Notes: generated by a model from the letters alone, not told the origin. 64,000 nt of DNA from Sphingomonas endophytica (GCF_014199415.1 NZ_JACIJN010000001.1:62001-126000); one strand, 5' to 3'; positions 33,463 through 43,544 are shown, counted from the first letter of the stretch. A program made the numbers and translations.

Positions 33463-36060
33463 CTAAATGGCGGTGAGGGTAAGCCTCTCGATCACGACGT
33501 TGTCGTCGACGCGCGACACGCGAATCGTATGTCTGCCGGCGCGCACCTGGCCCATGTTGGCGGTCAGCGCGACCTCATTATCGCTGACCGCAGTAGCCCA
33601 TGCCTGTTTGGCGGGCGTATCCTGCGCCCCGCCGGTCGGCTCCAGTGCGGCGCGAAGGAGCTGCGCCGGACCACCGTCCAGCGCCACCGCAACCCGCACG
33701 CCCGCGCCACCGGTCGTATCGAGCGATGGCGCGAGATGCAGGGTGAGCTGCGCGACGCCGCCGACGTCGAGCGTCACGTCATAGTCGAGCGCGATCTGAT
33801 CCTCCGCGCGGGTCGGCGGTCGCCCCTGCGGCAGCGCGACCATCGCGCCGCGCGTCTGGCCGAGATGCGGTATGGCGGTCCAGCGCAGTCCGCGCGCGCT
33901 GCGCGTCCGGCTGAACGCGGTCGCCTCCACCGACACGACGCCGCTCCGATCGGGCTTCGGCGCGGCGAAGCGCGGTTGCGGCGTGCGCTGCGACACCGGC
34001 GTGTCGGCGGCGACCCGCGTGATGCTCGGCATGGATTGCTGCGTCGGGTCGTTCCACGTGACGTAGCTCATATGGACCTGCGCCATCATGCCGTCCCACT
34101 TGCCGCCGTTGATACGATGGTACTGCCGGGTCAGTTCACCATCGCGGCGGAAGGTCGCCTCGACCTGATCCGCGAAATAATTGGCGCGCGGGTCGTTGCT
34201 GCGGGTCAGCTGCTCGTTCCACGCCGCAGCATAATAGAGGCGGTAGAGGTTGGCCATCGCGCCGACGGGATGTTCGACGAGCTGGAAAAAGGCATCGTGA
34301 TACTCGGGAGAGAGCTCCGCACGCGCCGCCAGCATCCGTCGCTCCAGATCGTCCCATTCGGCGACCAGCGCGCCGAACTCGCCACCGTCCAGCTCGGCCG
34401 CGGTGACGCCGCCGAGCGGAAAGCTGTTCTGGTCGATCAGCTCGGGCTTTCGTCGCGCGGCATAACGGCTGTAGTCGGTGACGATCGCGCCGATCGCCGC
34501 CGCCTGCGCCGGCCCGAACGTAGCGGCGGCCCATGTGCGCGGATAGTCGGCGAGCGCCTGCGGGGTCATCGCCTCCGGATTCCATGCCATCTTCAGGAAG
34601 AAGCCGAGCGGATATTCCATCGGCTTGATATCGCCGACGTTGACGATCCACATCGTCTGCACCCCGCCGCGGTAGGCAAGATCCATCTGCTGCCAGATCT
34701 TTTCGATCTGGTTGGTGTTGATCCATTTGTAGTTGCGCGGCGCACCGACGTAATCGAAATGATAATAGATGCCGTAGCCGCCCTTGCGCGGCGCGGCGCC
34801 CGCTTCGGGAAGGCGGCGGATCTGCCCCCAATTGTCGTCCGAGAACAGCAAGGTGACATCGTCGGGCACCTTCATGCCCTTGTCGTAATAATCCTGCACT
34901 TCCTTGTAGAGCGCCCAGACCTGAGGCGTTTCGCCGGCGGGACGGCGCGTGACCTCGGCGATGATCGCGCGCTGATCGGCGACGACGCGTTCGAGCAAGT
35001 CGGTCGCGGTGCCCTCGGCCATCGCCTCGTCACCGTCGCCGCGCATTCCCACGGTGACAACCGATTCATAGCCCCGGCCGTCGCCCTTCGCCATCATCCG
35101 CTCGATGCCGCCGCGCCAGAAGGTTCGCAAATTGGCCGCATTCTTCGTATAGTCCCACGGTCCGCCGCGCGTCGGATCCTCCTTGTGGCGGTGCCATTCG
35201 GCCTGCGCGCGCAGCATCGGTTCGTGGTGCGAATTGCCCATCACCACGCCCATCGCGTCCGCCAGCACCATGCTCTTCGGATCGTCGTCGGCAAAGGCCT
35301 TGCCCCACATCGCGGGCCACAGGTAATTGCCCCTCATGCGCAGCAGCAGTTCGAAGACGTGCGCGTACATCGCCGAATTGACGCCCCCGAACTTCTTCGT
35401 CGCCCAGCCTTTCAGGCACGGGTCCTCGTCGTTGATGAAGAAGCCCCGATAGCGGACCTTGGGCTGATCGCGGTGCGAGCCGGCGGGGAACAGCACCTCG
35501 CGGCGGCGCGCCACCGGCACGTCGGCGAACCAGTGCCACGGCGAGACGCCGATCCGTTCCGACACGTCATAGGCCCCGAACACCGCGCCGCGCCGGTCGG
35601 CGCCGACGATGATCAGCGCGCGCGGCACGTTCGGCCACGGACGATCGACGACGATCTGGCGGAACGCCTCCCATCCGCCACGCAGGTCGGCGGCGGAAAT
35701 CTTGCCGGCCGCCGCAAGCGCATCGATCATCGCGCTCTGGCCAAGCACGCCGACGAGGACGACCGGCCCGCGCGCGCCCGCGACCTGCTGGCGAACCGGC
35801 TGAGCGCGTATACCGGCGACGCGGGCAAGATCGCTGGCGAGGCTGGCAGCGACGTGCTGGATTGCGCTGTCCGCCTCGCGGTCGACGATCACGGTGGCGA
35901 CCCGGCCGTCCTGAACCAGCGGGAAGGCGGTGCGGGGATCGAGCGGCTCTCCCTCGCGACCGGTCAATGCCGCGTGGGCCGGTATCGCGGCCAGCATCGC
36001 GCTGAAGCCAGCCGCAGAAAGCATCGCGCGCCGCGAGACCGCATCGTCGATCGCGCTCAT
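33463..36060 (-). CDS. GH115 alpha-glucuronidase-like glycoside hydrolase
   Basis: 865 residues from ATG 36060, after an AAGGAAC ribosome-binding site. The frame stays open for another 600 bases into the upstream receptor gene, but a Tat-like signal (SRRAMLSAAGFSAMLAAIPA) fixes this start. Family features include GAYDVSERIGVSPWHWFADV near 165, KVRYRGFFINDEDPCLKGWA near 205, MRGNYLWPAMWGKAF and MVVTLLFSDDNWGQ-like TLLFSDDNWGQIRRLPEA near 405, plus a C-terminal beta-domain. GH115 enzymes release 4-O-methylglucuronic acid from the side chains of glucuronoxylan. It is periplasmic and lies 146 bp downstream of a TonB receptor. Confidence 0.9.
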   Translation of the reverse strand: MSAIDDAVSRRAMLSAAGFSAMLAAIPAHAALTGREGEPLDPRTAFPLVQDGRVATVIVDREADSAIQHVAASLASDLARVAGIRAQPVRQQVAGARGPVVLVGVLGQSAMIDALAAAGKISAADLRGGWEAFRQIVVDRPWPNVPRALIIVGADRRGAVFGAYDVSERIGVSPWHWFADVPVARRREVLFPAGSHRDQPKVRYRGFFINDEDPCLKGWATKKFGGVNSAMYAHVFELLLRMRGNYLWPAMWGKAFADDDPKSMVLADAMGVVMGNSHHEPMLRAQAEWHRHKEDPTRGGPWDYTKNAANLRTFWRGGIERMMAKGDGRGYESVVTVGMRGDGDEAMAEGTATDLLERVVADQRAIIAEVTRRPAGETPQVWALYKEVQDYYDKGMKVPDDVTLLFSDDNWGQIRRLPEAGAAPRKGGYGIYYHFDYVGAPRNYKWINTNQIEKIWQQMDLAYRGGVQTMWIVNVGDIKPMEYPLGFFLKMAWNPEAMTPQALADYPRTWAAATFGPAQAAAIGAIVTDYSRYAARRKPELIDQNSFPLGGVTAAELDGGEFGALVAEWDDLERRMLAARAELSPEYHDAFFQLVEHPVGAMANLYRLYYAAAWNEQLTRSNDPRANYFADQVEATFRRDGELTRQYHRINGGKWDGMMAQVHMSYVTWNDPTQQSMPSITRVAADTPVSQRTPQPRFAAPKPDRSGVVSVEATAFSRTRSARGLRWTAIPHLGQTRGAMVALPQGRPPTRAEDQIALDYDVTLDVGGVAQLTLHLAPSLDTTGGAGVRVAVALDGGPAQLLRAALEPTGGAQDTPAKQAWATAVSDNEVALTANMGQVRAGRHTIRVSRVDDNVVIERLTLTAI

Positions 36061-36110
36061 AGCCAAATGTTCCTTACTGTTCGTGCCGGTTGGTGAAGAC
36101 GAGCTTTCTT

Positions 36111-36200
36111 CGTCGTCATACCGGACTTGGTCCGGGATCCCGCTTCTCACTTCGACCAGCAAGAAGCGGAACCTCGGATCAGGTCCGGGGCGACGCATGA
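36111..36200. repeat. intergenic palindromic repeat (copy 1)
   Basis: A long imperfect hairpin lies between the TonB receptor and GH115 genes. The left arm holds CCGGACTTGGTCCGGGATCC then CGCTTCT; the right arm holds AGAAGCGGAACCTCGGATC then AGGTCCGGGGCGACG. Each arm also contains a smaller palindrome around GGACnTGGTCC. The same right-arm sequence recurs at about 47975-48014, so it is a dispersed element resembling the REP-like repeats of alphaproteobacterial genomes. Confidence 0.65.
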
Positions 36201-36206
36201 CGGCTC

Positions 36207-39200
36207 CTAGAACGTCCCGCGCAGGCCGATCAGGAACTGGCGGCCGGGCTTGTACTGCGTGAAGGTCGCATTCTCGAACTGGAAGTACGAACGCAGCGTG
36301 GCGTCGGTGAAGTTGGCGATGTTGAACGTCAGCTGCGGCGCATTCGGGATGCCGAGCAGCTTGTCGAGATCGAACGACGACGAGAAATCGTAGGTCGTAT
36401 AGTCGGTCCCGTATAGCGCCGCCGCCGGAATGCCGTTCTGCGCCGCACCGCTGTTCTGCGACCCCTGCCGCGAGGTGGTCGCGACGCGCAGCATGATGCC
36501 GTTCTTCTCGTAATAACCCGTAATGTTGTACGTGAACGGCGAAACGCCGAACGCCACCGCCGGGCCATCGCTGCGCTGGTCGACGATCGTGGCATTGGCG
36601 TTGAAGCCGAAGCCGGTCACGCCGATCATCCGTGTCAAGAAGTCGAGCGGCTGCACCCACTGGAATTCGAGGCCGTTGATCGTCAGCTTGTTGGCGACGT
36701 TGACCTGCGAGGTCACCTGCACCTGCGCCGCGGTCGGCCCGCCGCGCGAGTTGAGCGCGATCTGCTGGGTCGGGTTCAGCGTGTCGTAGGTAATGCCATA
36801 TTGCGCCAGGTTCGAGAACGGCACCGTGTTGATCGCGGTGGTCGTGAACCCCTCGATCGACTTGCGGAACGCGTTGAAGCTGACCACGCCTTCGCGCCCG
36901 GTGTAATATTCGAAGCCGAGGTCGAGGTTGGTCGACAGATACGGCGCCAGCGCCGGGTTGCCGATCCCCGCCTGATCGGCCGAGGGCGCGCTGAAGTTGA
37001 CGCCCGGCAGCTGCGCCGAGGGATCCGGGCGCGTCATCGTCCGCGAGCCCGCAACGCGCACCACCGCATGTTCGCCGACGTCATAGGCGAAGGTCGCTGC
37101 CGGCAGCCACTTCGAATAGACGTTGCGGGTGTCCGCGATCGTGACGATGTTCGGATAACGGCTGCCATCCGGCAAGCTCGCACCGCTGGCGGTGGTGTTG
37201 CGCGGGTCGGGAACGGAGACACGGCCCGAGATCGTCTGGATCGTGTTGACCCAGCGCACGCCGACGTTGAACCGCAGCATGTTGCCGCCGAGTTCCTGCG
37301 CCCCGTTGACCGTGGCGAACAGACCCTTGTTGACCTCGCGGATCAGGCCGCCGCTCGCGCCCGTCGTCGACGAGCCGCTTTCGTCCGCATTGTCGTGGTA
37401 GAAATCGTAATTGGTCGCGGCGGCGAAGGCCGGGAAGTCGACCGTCACGAAGCCGGCCGGGCCGGGCCGCAGATAGCTCGGCGCGGCGCTGTTCGGCACC
37501 AGCGAGCCGCCATAGGTCAGCGGGCCGGTGGCGCCGGCGCTATAGCCGGTGCCGAGCCCCGGATAAGTCGGGTAGCCGGGCGGCGCCGCGCCGGGGGCAT
37601 TCAGTCCTTCGCACGGCGGCTGGCTGTTCGGCGACGGCACGAACGCGCTGGGGTTGTTGCCGCAGACCGCGTTCTGCCATTGTTGCGAGGCGTCGTAGCT
37701 CCTGATCCGGCGCGACACGTCGTCGTAGGAACCGCCGACCCGCAGGTTGAGCGACGTGTCGCCCCACATCAGGTCGCCACGGAAGCCCTTGTTCTCGTTG
37801 ACGCGACGCTCGTCGTTCACGCCGACGCGGCTGCCGGTATACCAGCCGAAGTTGTTGGGATCGTTGAGGTCGAGCCCGCTGGTGATCGTCGGGATGCCAC
37901 CGTCGCTGGAGAAAGTGACGGTGTTGCCGACGCCGAGCGGCGTGGTCATGCCTACGGTCGGGTTTTCGCGGTGGAAGGTCGAGCGCGCGTAATTGCCCTG
38001 CAGCGTCAGCTTGAGGCGATCCGAAATCTCCCACTCGCCGCCCGGGTTGACGCTGACCAGCTTGGTGGTCTCGATATAGGGGCGGTATTCGTTGAAGAAC
38101 TGCACGTTGCCGAACGTGCCGCCGGTGACGGTGCAGCCCGCGCTGCAATCCGATTTGTCGAAGGTGAGGTTGGTCGGGATGATCGCGCTGTTGCGGACGA
38201 TCCACGCCATATTCTCGCGAATCAGCTCGTTCTTCTTATAGCCGTACAGGCCGTCGATGTAGAAATGCAGCGTATCGGTCGGCTGCCATTCCGCGCTGAC
38301 GATCGCGTTGAAGCGGTCGCGCGGGCCACGGATGCTGGTCGAGCGGCCGAGACGCGGAAGCAGCCCGTTGTCGATCTGCTGGATCGTCGCGCCGGGGTTG
38401 TTGGCGAGCAGGAAGGCGCGGTCGATCGTCGTGCCGGCGACCAGCCCGGCGCCTGAGCCGACCGGCACCGTCGTCGGGATCGTCCAGTTGCCACCGCCGG
38501 TGGTGTTGCATCCCGACGTCGCGCCGCACTGCGCGGCGGTGAGCGCCGGGTTGGTGTAGCCGATCGTCTCGAACCCGCGCGTGTCGGTAAACAGCCGCTG
38601 CGCCGACACACCCGCGAGAATACCGAACGTTTCGCTGCGCCAGCTACCGATCAGCGAGCCGCGCGCGCCAATCCGGTCCTCGGGCGACTGCTTGGTGCCC
38701 TGGATGTTATAGGCGAGGAAGCCGGTCTGGCGATCGAACGGGCGCGCCGAGCGCAGGTCGATGTTGCCTGCCGCGCCGCCCTCGAGCAGATCGGCGGTGT
38801 AGCTCTTGTTGACGGTCAGCTTGGTGAACAGGTCGGTCGGGAAGAAGCTGAGGTCGACCGAACGGTCGGTGCCCTGCGCATCGGTTGCCCCCGACGACGC
38901 GACCGCGATCGTCGCGCCGTTCAGCGTGACGTTGGTGAAGTTCGAGCCGAGCCCGCGGATCGCGACGTTGGTGCCCTCGCCGGTCACGTCGCGGCTGATC
39001 GTGATGCCGGGGATGCGATTGAACGATTCCGCGATGTTGGTGTCGGGGAACTTGCCGATATCCTCGGCGAAGATCGAGTCGGTGAAGCCGGTCGAGGCGC
39101 GCTTGGCGTCGGTCGACTTGGCCAGCGATGAGCGATAGCCGGTGACGACGATGTCCTCCGCGATCGTGCCCTGCGTCGCATCGGTCTGCGGCAGCGGCGG

Positions 39201-39353
39201 GGTGGCCGGGCCGTTATCCTGCCCGTCGGCTGGCGCCGCGGTAGCGGTGGGGGGCAGCGCCTGCCCGGACGCGGACGCCGCGGTCATGGCGCCAAGCACG
39301 GTCGCGCTCAGCAGAAGGGCGCGCGTGGCACGCGCGAAACGACGACTCTTCAT
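36207..39353 (-). CDS. TonB-dependent outer-membrane receptor (GH115 locus)
   Basis: 1048 residues. The N-terminal signal is about 1-31 (SRRFARATRALLLSATVLGA), followed by a Gln/Pro-rich linker and the TonB-box-like EDIVVTGYRSSLAKS. The plug region IFAEDIGKFPDTNIAESFNR followed by IPGITISRDV, and VTLNGATIAVASSG, is typical of the Caulobacter/Xanthomonas receptor subfamily (TIGR01782-like) that is often linked to plant-glycan use. The barrel ends with GRQFLIGLRGTF. It is predicted to import a glucuronic-acid-containing oligosaccharide because GH115 follows. A LacI-type operator and a TTGACA -35 element lie upstream. Confidence 0.94.
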   Translation of the reverse strand: MKSRRFARATRALLLSATVLGAMTAASASGQALPPTATAAPADGQDNGPATPPLPQTDATQGTIAEDIVVTGYRSSLAKSTDAKRASTGFTDSIFAEDIGKFPDTNIAESFNRIPGITISRDVTGEGTNVAIRGLGSNFTNVTLNGATIAVASSGATDAQGTDRSVDLSFFPTDLFTKLTVNKSYTADLLEGGAAGNIDLRSARPFDRQTGFLAYNIQGTKQSPEDRIGARGSLIGSWRSETFGILAGVSAQRLFTDTRGFETIGYTNPALTAAQCGATSGCNTTGGGNWTIPTTVPVGSGAGLVAGTTIDRAFLLANNPGATIQQIDNGLLPRLGRSTSIRGPRDRFNAIVSAEWQPTDTLHFYIDGLYGYKKNELIRENMAWIVRNSAIIPTNLTFDKSDCSAGCTVTGGTFGNVQFFNEYRPYIETTKLVSVNPGGEWEISDRLKLTLQGNYARSTFHRENPTVGMTTPLGVGNTVTFSSDGGIPTITSGLDLNDPNNFGWYTGSRVGVNDERRVNENKGFRGDLMWGDTSLNLRVGGSYDDVSRRIRSYDASQQWQNAVCGNNPSAFVPSPNSQPPCEGLNAPGAAPPGYPTYPGLGTGYSAGATGPLTYGGSLVPNSAAPSYLRPGPAGFVTVDFPAFAAATNYDFYHDNADESGSSTTGASGGLIREVNKGLFATVNGAQELGGNMLRFNVGVRWVNTIQTISGRVSVPDPRNTTASGASLPDGSRYPNIVTIADTRNVYSKWLPAATFAYDVGEHAVVRVAGSRTMTRPDPSAQLPGVNFSAPSADQAGIGNPALAPYLSTNLDLGFEYYTGREGVVSFNAFRKSIEGFTTTAINTVPFSNLAQYGITYDTLNPTQQIALNSRGGPTAAQVQVTSQVNVANKLTINGLEFQWVQPLDFLTRMIGVTGFGFNANATIVDQRSDGPAVAFGVSPFTYNITGYYEKNGIMLRVATTSRQGSQNSGAAQNGIPAAALYGTDYTTYDFSSSFDLDKLLGIPNAPQLTFNIANFTDATLRSYFQFENATFTQYKPGRQFLIGLRGTF

Positions 39354-39490
39354 GGGTTCGATCCTCTCCCTCGAAGCGCCTCCTCACCGGGAGGCCGCTT
39401 CCATGATTCCCGGCCCGCTTCCCGGACCATCAAGGCTGGTATCGGCCGGGCGGTCGATTGCCGCCCTTGCCGCAGGCCGATGCGACCTGC

Positions 39491-39529
39491 TGATAGCGCT
39501 AACTTCCAATGGTATGCCTTACCTGTCAA
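39491..39529 (-). promoter_or_regulatory. LacI-type operator and -35 element upstream of TonB receptor
   Basis: The 8-bp palindrome TAGCGCTA is at 39494-39501 in the context GATAGCGCTAAC. On the minus strand it lies 22 bases downstream of a consensus TTGACA (39524-39529), placing it at about the -10/start region of the promoter for the receptor and GH115 genes. A central CG pair flanked by symmetric bases is typical of LacI-family operators, including those of xylose regulons in related bacteria. No LacI gene is in the window. Confidence 0.55.
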
Positions 39530-39905
39530 CCGCTTTTTGGCCTGACATGCGCTAGGGCGATATCAACGGGTTCGTAGTGAGGACTGCGCGTTCATCACCG
39601 ATCAGGATGGCAAAACGGCCACGTTCATGCTCGCTGCAAGAGGATTTAGGTCACATGCGGCCACGTCGCTCGAGCAAAAGGATGACGCCGCTCATTCCTG
39701 GCAACCAAGGCAAATGGAGGTGAGTTTGAGAACGCTATCAGGTTTCTGGTCTTACCAAAGAAGTTGGCCGGTCAGCGCCGCGATGCGCAAGCGCCACCGA
39801 GCGTCGGATGGCGCGTCTCGACCCGGGTCATCGACACCCGGTCCCCTCCTCGACACTTTCTGCGCCGCTGGCTAATCCCGACGCAGATTATCGGGGATAA
39901 GAAGC
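39530..39905. other. gene-free stretch upstream of S9 peptidase
   Basis: No gene is supported in these 376 bases. GC is lower than in neighbouring genes, especially about 39540-39780. An 82-codon plus-strand frame (39627-39875) has no recognisable product. The final part should hold the promoter of the S9 peptidase. Decayed coding DNA cannot be excluded. Confidence 0.4.
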
Positions 39906-41882
39906 GTGGCGTGGAAAACAGGGGTAGCGCTCGCGGCGCTGCTGGCGGGGACGGACGTGGCGGCGCAATCGGCCCCGGCCGGCGAGGAGCTCGCCGCGAA
40001 GTTCGGCGCGCGCGAAGGCGTGCAACAGGTCAGCCTCGCACCAGACGGTTCGCACATCGCCTATGTCGTCCCGCGCGGCACCCACGGCAGCGCGGCGGTA
40101 ATCGCCGATCTGGCGAGCGGGCACATGACCCCGCTCGATCTCGGCGACGGCGGCAGGGTCACGCCGACCAGCTGCGGCTGGGCGTCCGCGTCGCGGCTGA
40201 TCTGCAAATTCTATGGCATCGGCGACTATGGCGGGCAGCGCATTTCCTACACGCGGCTGCTCGGCTTCGACGCGGATGGCAAGAATCCGCTCTATCTCGG
40301 ACGCAAGACGCGCCATGCCGAGCGGCCCAACCAGTTCGACGGCGACGTGATCGATTGGCGGATGGGCGACGGCAAGGTGCTGATGGAGCGCAACTTCGTT
40401 CCCGAACGCGCCGAGCTCGGCTCGAACCTCGGCGCCGATGGACGCGACGGGCTCGGGGTGGAGCTGGTGGACGCGAAAACCGGCAAGGCGGAGCTGGTCG
40501 AGCGACCCGACCGCGACACCGAAGGCTATTTCGCGGACGGGCAGGGCAATATCCGCATGAAGATCGAATTGCCGCGTCAGCAGGACGGGCAGTTGAAGGG
40601 CGACGCGATCTATTCCTACCGCCCGACCGGTCAGACCAAATGGACGCTGTTCAGCAAAGCGCTGCGCGACGATCGCCAGTCGCTCGATCCGATCGGCGTC
40701 GACGGCACCCGCAACGTCGCCTTCGCGACCAAACGGCTCGACGGACGGCTCGCCTTGTACAGCGTGGCGCTCGACGGATCGATGAAGAGCGAGTTGGTGT
40801 CGAGCAACGCAATGGTCGACGTCGGCTCGATCGTGCGGATCGGCCGGCGTGGCCGGATCATCGGCGCCACTTACGTCACCGATCGGCGGCAGACCGACTA
40901 TTTCGATCCGGAGTACAAGAAGCTCGCAGCGGCCCTCGCGCGCGCGCTGCCCAGGACGCCATTGATTCATTTCCTCGGCGCGACTGCGGACGAGAGCAAG
41001 CTGCTGGTTTTCGCCGGCAGCGATACCGATCCCGGCATATATTATCTATTCACCAAGGCGACGCGGAAGCTCGACGAACTGACAAGGGCACGTCCCGAGC
41101 TGGAGGGTGTTCCGCTCGGCGCGATGCAGGCGGTGCGCTTCCCCGCGCGCGACGGGACGATGATCCCCGCGTACTTGACACTGCCACCCGGCGGCGCCGC
41201 AAAGCATCTGCCCACGATCGTCATGCCGCACGGCGGACCAGCCTCCCGCGACGAATGGGGGTTCGACTGGCTGGTGCAGTTCTTCGCCGCACGCGGCTAT
41301 GCGGTGCTGCAGCCTGAGTTCCGCGGCTCCACCGGCTATGGCGACGCCTGGTTCGCGAACAACGGTTTTCAGTCCTGGGAACTGGCGATCGGCGACGTCA
41401 CCGACGCGGGCCGCTGGCTGGTCAAGGAAGGCATCGCTGATGCGAAGAAGCTGGCGATCGTCGGCTGGTCATATGGCGGCTATGCCGCGCTCCAGAGCAA
41501 TGTCGTCGATCCCGACCTGTTCAAGGCGGTGGTGGCGATCGCGCCGGTGACCGACCTCGGGCGCACCAAGAGCGAAGCGGATGGGTTCAGCAACCGCGAA
41601 CTGGTCGAGCGCCAGATCGGCTCGGGCGAGAACATCGGCAAGGGCTCACCCGCGCGCCACGCCGAACGCTTCAAGGCACCGGTGCTGATGTTCCACGGCG
41701 ATCTCGACCTAAACGTCGGCATCGGCCAGTCGCGGTTGATGGACAAGCGGCTGCGTGGGGCAGGGAAGCCGTCGACGCTGATCGAATTCCCGAAACTGGA
41801 TCATCAGCTCGACGACAGCGACGCGCGTGCGCAATTGCTGTCCAGGAGCGATGCGTTTCTGCGAAAGGCGTTCGGAGGATGA
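39906..41882 (+). CDS. S9 family serine peptidase (prolyl oligopeptidase/acylaminoacyl type)
   Basis: 658 residues from GTG 39906 with a short signal peptide (cleavage near AAQSAPA), so periplasmic. Residues about 40-380 form a beta-propeller-like domain that limits access to peptides. The alpha/beta-hydrolase domain has the nucleophile Ser522 in GWSYGGY, Asp601 in HGDLDLNV and His633 in LDHQLDD, a complete catalytic triad. It should cleave short oligopeptides or acylpeptides. It is divergent from the TonB receptor across a 552-bp gap and stands alone otherwise. Confidence 0.92.
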   Translation: MAWKTGVALAALLAGTDVAAQSAPAGEELAAKFGAREGVQQVSLAPDGSHIAYVVPRGTHGSAAVIADLASGHMTPLDLGDGGRVTPTSCGWASASRLICKFYGIGDYGGQRISYTRLLGFDADGKNPLYLGRKTRHAERPNQFDGDVIDWRMGDGKVLMERNFVPERAELGSNLGADGRDGLGVELVDAKTGKAELVERPDRDTEGYFADGQGNIRMKIELPRQQDGQLKGDAIYSYRPTGQTKWTLFSKALRDDRQSLDPIGVDGTRNVAFATKRLDGRLALYSVALDGSMKSELVSSNAMVDVGSIVRIGRRGRIIGATYVTDRRQTDYFDPEYKKLAAALARALPRTPLIHFLGATADESKLLVFAGSDTDPGIYYLFTKATRKLDELTRARPELEGVPLGAMQAVRFPARDGTMIPAYLTLPPGGAAKHLPTIVMPHGGPASRDEWGFDWLVQFFAARGYAVLQPEFRGSTGYGDAWFANNGFQSWELAIGDVTDAGRWLVKEGIADAKKLAIVGWSYGGYAALQSNVVDPDLFKAVVAIAPVTDLGRTKSEADGFSNRELVERQIGSGENIGKGSPARHAERFKAPVLMFHGDLDLNVGIGQSRLMDKRLRGAGKPSTLIEFPKLDHQLDDSDARAQLLSRSDAFLRKAFGG

Positions 41883-42005
41883 GCGGGCGCTGACCGTCAA
41901 TCGCCGATCCGCCCCTGATCTGGATAGCCGCGATGCGCCGTCCGGCTGTCCGGCGGCGGAGCGATGCTGGCGCGATCGGTGCCACGCCGCTGTCTCGGCA
42001 ACCGC

Positions 42006-42080
42006 TGGTGACCCCTACGAGAATCGAACTCGTGTTTTCGCCGTGAGAGGGCGACGTCCTAACCGCTAGACGAAGGGGCC
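42006..42080 (-). tRNA. tRNA-Glu (CTC)
   Basis: The minus strand folds as a cloverleaf: acceptor arms GGCCCCT and AGGGGTC pair (one G-U), the D arm is CGTCTAGCGGTTAGGACG-like, the anticodon loop is CTCTCAC with anticodon CTC, and the T loop TTCGATT lies on a GAGTTCGATTCTC arm. CCA is encoded at the 3' end (42006-42008). The overall sequence resembles bacterial tRNA-Glu, and CTC reads GAG codons, which are common in this high-GC genome. Confidence 0.95.
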
Positions 42081-42176
42081 GTATGCGGTGCGAGGCGCGT
42101 CGTTACGGGGCAGGGGCGAGCGCGTCAAGCGACTTTCGCACCGCCCCTGATTTATCGTCCCGATGTCGCCCGACGT

Positions 42177-43544
42177 TCAGGCCGCCTTGCGGCGCTCGGC
42201 CATCTCGGTGTTGAGCATCTCGGCGAGCAGGAACGCCAGTTCGAGGCTCTGCCCGGCGTTCAGGCGCGGGTCGCAATGCGTGTGATAGCGGTCAGCGAGG
42301 CTCTGTTCGGTGACGTCGATCGCGCCGCCGGTGCACTCGGTGACGTTCTGCCCCGTCATCTCGGCATGGATCCCGCCGGCATGCGTCCCCTCTGCGCGAT
42401 GCACCGCGAAGAAGCCACGCACCTCGGACAGGATGCGCTCGAACGGCCGCGTCTTGTAGCCGCTGGTCGCCTTGACGGTGTTGCCGTGCATCGGATCGCA
42501 GCTCCACACCACTGGATGCCCTTCGCGCTTTACCGCGCGCACCAGCCGGGGCAGATGCGCCTCGATCTGGTCGTAGCCATAGCGGGTGATGAGCGTCATT
42601 CGCCCCGGCACGCGCTGCGGATTGAGCGTATCGAGCATCCGCAGCAGCGCGTCGGGATCGAGCGACGGTCCGCACTTCACGCCGATCGGATTGCCGATCC
42701 CGCGCAGGAACTCGACATGTGACGAGCCCTCGAAGCGGGTACGATCGCCGATCCACAGAAAGTGCGCCGAGGTGTCGTACCAGTCGCCGGTCAGCGAATC
42801 CTGCCGGGTCAGCGCTTCCTCGAACGGCAACAGCAGCGCTTCGTGGCTGGTGTAGAAGGTGGTCTGCGACAGCTGCGGCACCGTGTCCGGGCTGATCCCG
42901 CACGCTTCCATGAAGTCGAGCGCCTCGCCGATCCGGTCGGCGGTCTCCGCATACTTTTTCGCCCACGGACTGCGGCCCATGAAGTCGTGCGTCCAGCGGT
43001 GCACCTGGTGGAGGTTCGCATAGCCGCCCTGCGCAAACGCACGCAGCAGGTTCAGCGTCGCCGCCGATTGCGCATAGGAGCGGATCATCCGCTCCGGATC
43101 GGGCACGCGCGACTCCGCGGTGAACGCGATATCGTTGACGTTGTCGCCGCGGTAGCTCGGCAGCTCGACACCGTCGATCGTCTCGGTATTGGCCGAGCGC
43201 GGCTTGGCGAACTGCCCGGCCATGCGGCCGACCTTCACCACCGGCAGCTTTGACGCGAAGGTGAGCACCACCGCCATCTGCAGGATCACACGAAAGGTGT
43301 CGCGGATGTTGTTGGGATGGAACTCCGCGAAACTCTCCGCGCAATCGCCGCCTTGCAGAAGGAACGCCTTGCCTTCCGCGACCTTGGCTAGGTCGGCGGT
43401 CAGGTTGCGCGCTTCGCCGGCAAAGACCAGCGGCGGAAACGAGGCCAGCCGCCGCGTCGCATCATCCAGCGCGGCAGCGTCGGGATAGATGGGGAGCTGG
43501 CGCGCTTCGGCATTCGTCCAGCTGTGCGGGGCCCAAGTGGCCAT
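42177..43544 (-). CDS. class II 3-deoxy-7-phosphoheptulonate synthase
   Basis: 455 residues from ATG 43544, nine bases after GGAAGG; ATG 43553 abuts that site and is less likely. The enzyme condenses phosphoenolpyruvate and erythrose 4-phosphate, the first step of the shikimate pathway. It is the plant-like type II form: [15 protein letters not shown] near residue 62, [13 protein letters not shown] near 108, [17 protein letters not shown] near 280, and a C-terminal [20 protein letters not shown] region. Metal ligands expected in the family (Cys, His, Glu, Asp) appear present. It is cytoplasmic and lies 69 bp downstream of the SDR gene. Confidence 0.95.
   Translation of the reverse strand: MATWAPHSWTNAEARQLPIYPDAAALDDATRRLASFPPLVFAGEARNLTADLAKVAEGKAFLLQGGDCAESFAEFHPNNIRDTFRVILQMAVVLTFASKLPVVKVGRMAGQFAKPRSANTETIDGVELPSYRGDNVNDIAFTAESRVPDPERMIRSYAQSAATLNLLRAFAQGGYANLHQVHRWTHDFMGRSPWAKKYAETADRIGEALDFMEACGISPDTVPQLSQTTFYTSHEALLLPFEEALTRQDSLTGDWYDTSAHFLWIGDRTRFEGSSHVEFLRGIGNPIGVKCGPSLDPDALLRMLDTLNPQRVPGRMTLITRYGYDQIEAHLPRLVRAVKREGHPVVWSCDPMHGNTVKATSGYKTRPFERILSEVRGFFAVHRAEGTHAGGIHAEMTGQNVTECTGGAIDVTEQSLADRYHTHCDPRLNAGQSLELAFLLAEMLNTEMAERRKAA

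Noticed and set aside
33322..36096. 924-codon plus-strand open frame
   Set aside because: Antisense to the GH115 gene with Arg-rich composition and no family motif.
36061..36660. 200-codon upstream extension of GH115
   Set aside because: In-frame but overlaps the receptor 3' end and the palindromic repeat; a signal peptide and ribosome-binding site mark 36060 as the start.
42111..42149. CAGGGGC/GCCCCTG inverted repeat as a terminator of the DAHP synthase gene
   Set aside because: 25-base loop and no T-tract on the minus strand; too weak to call.
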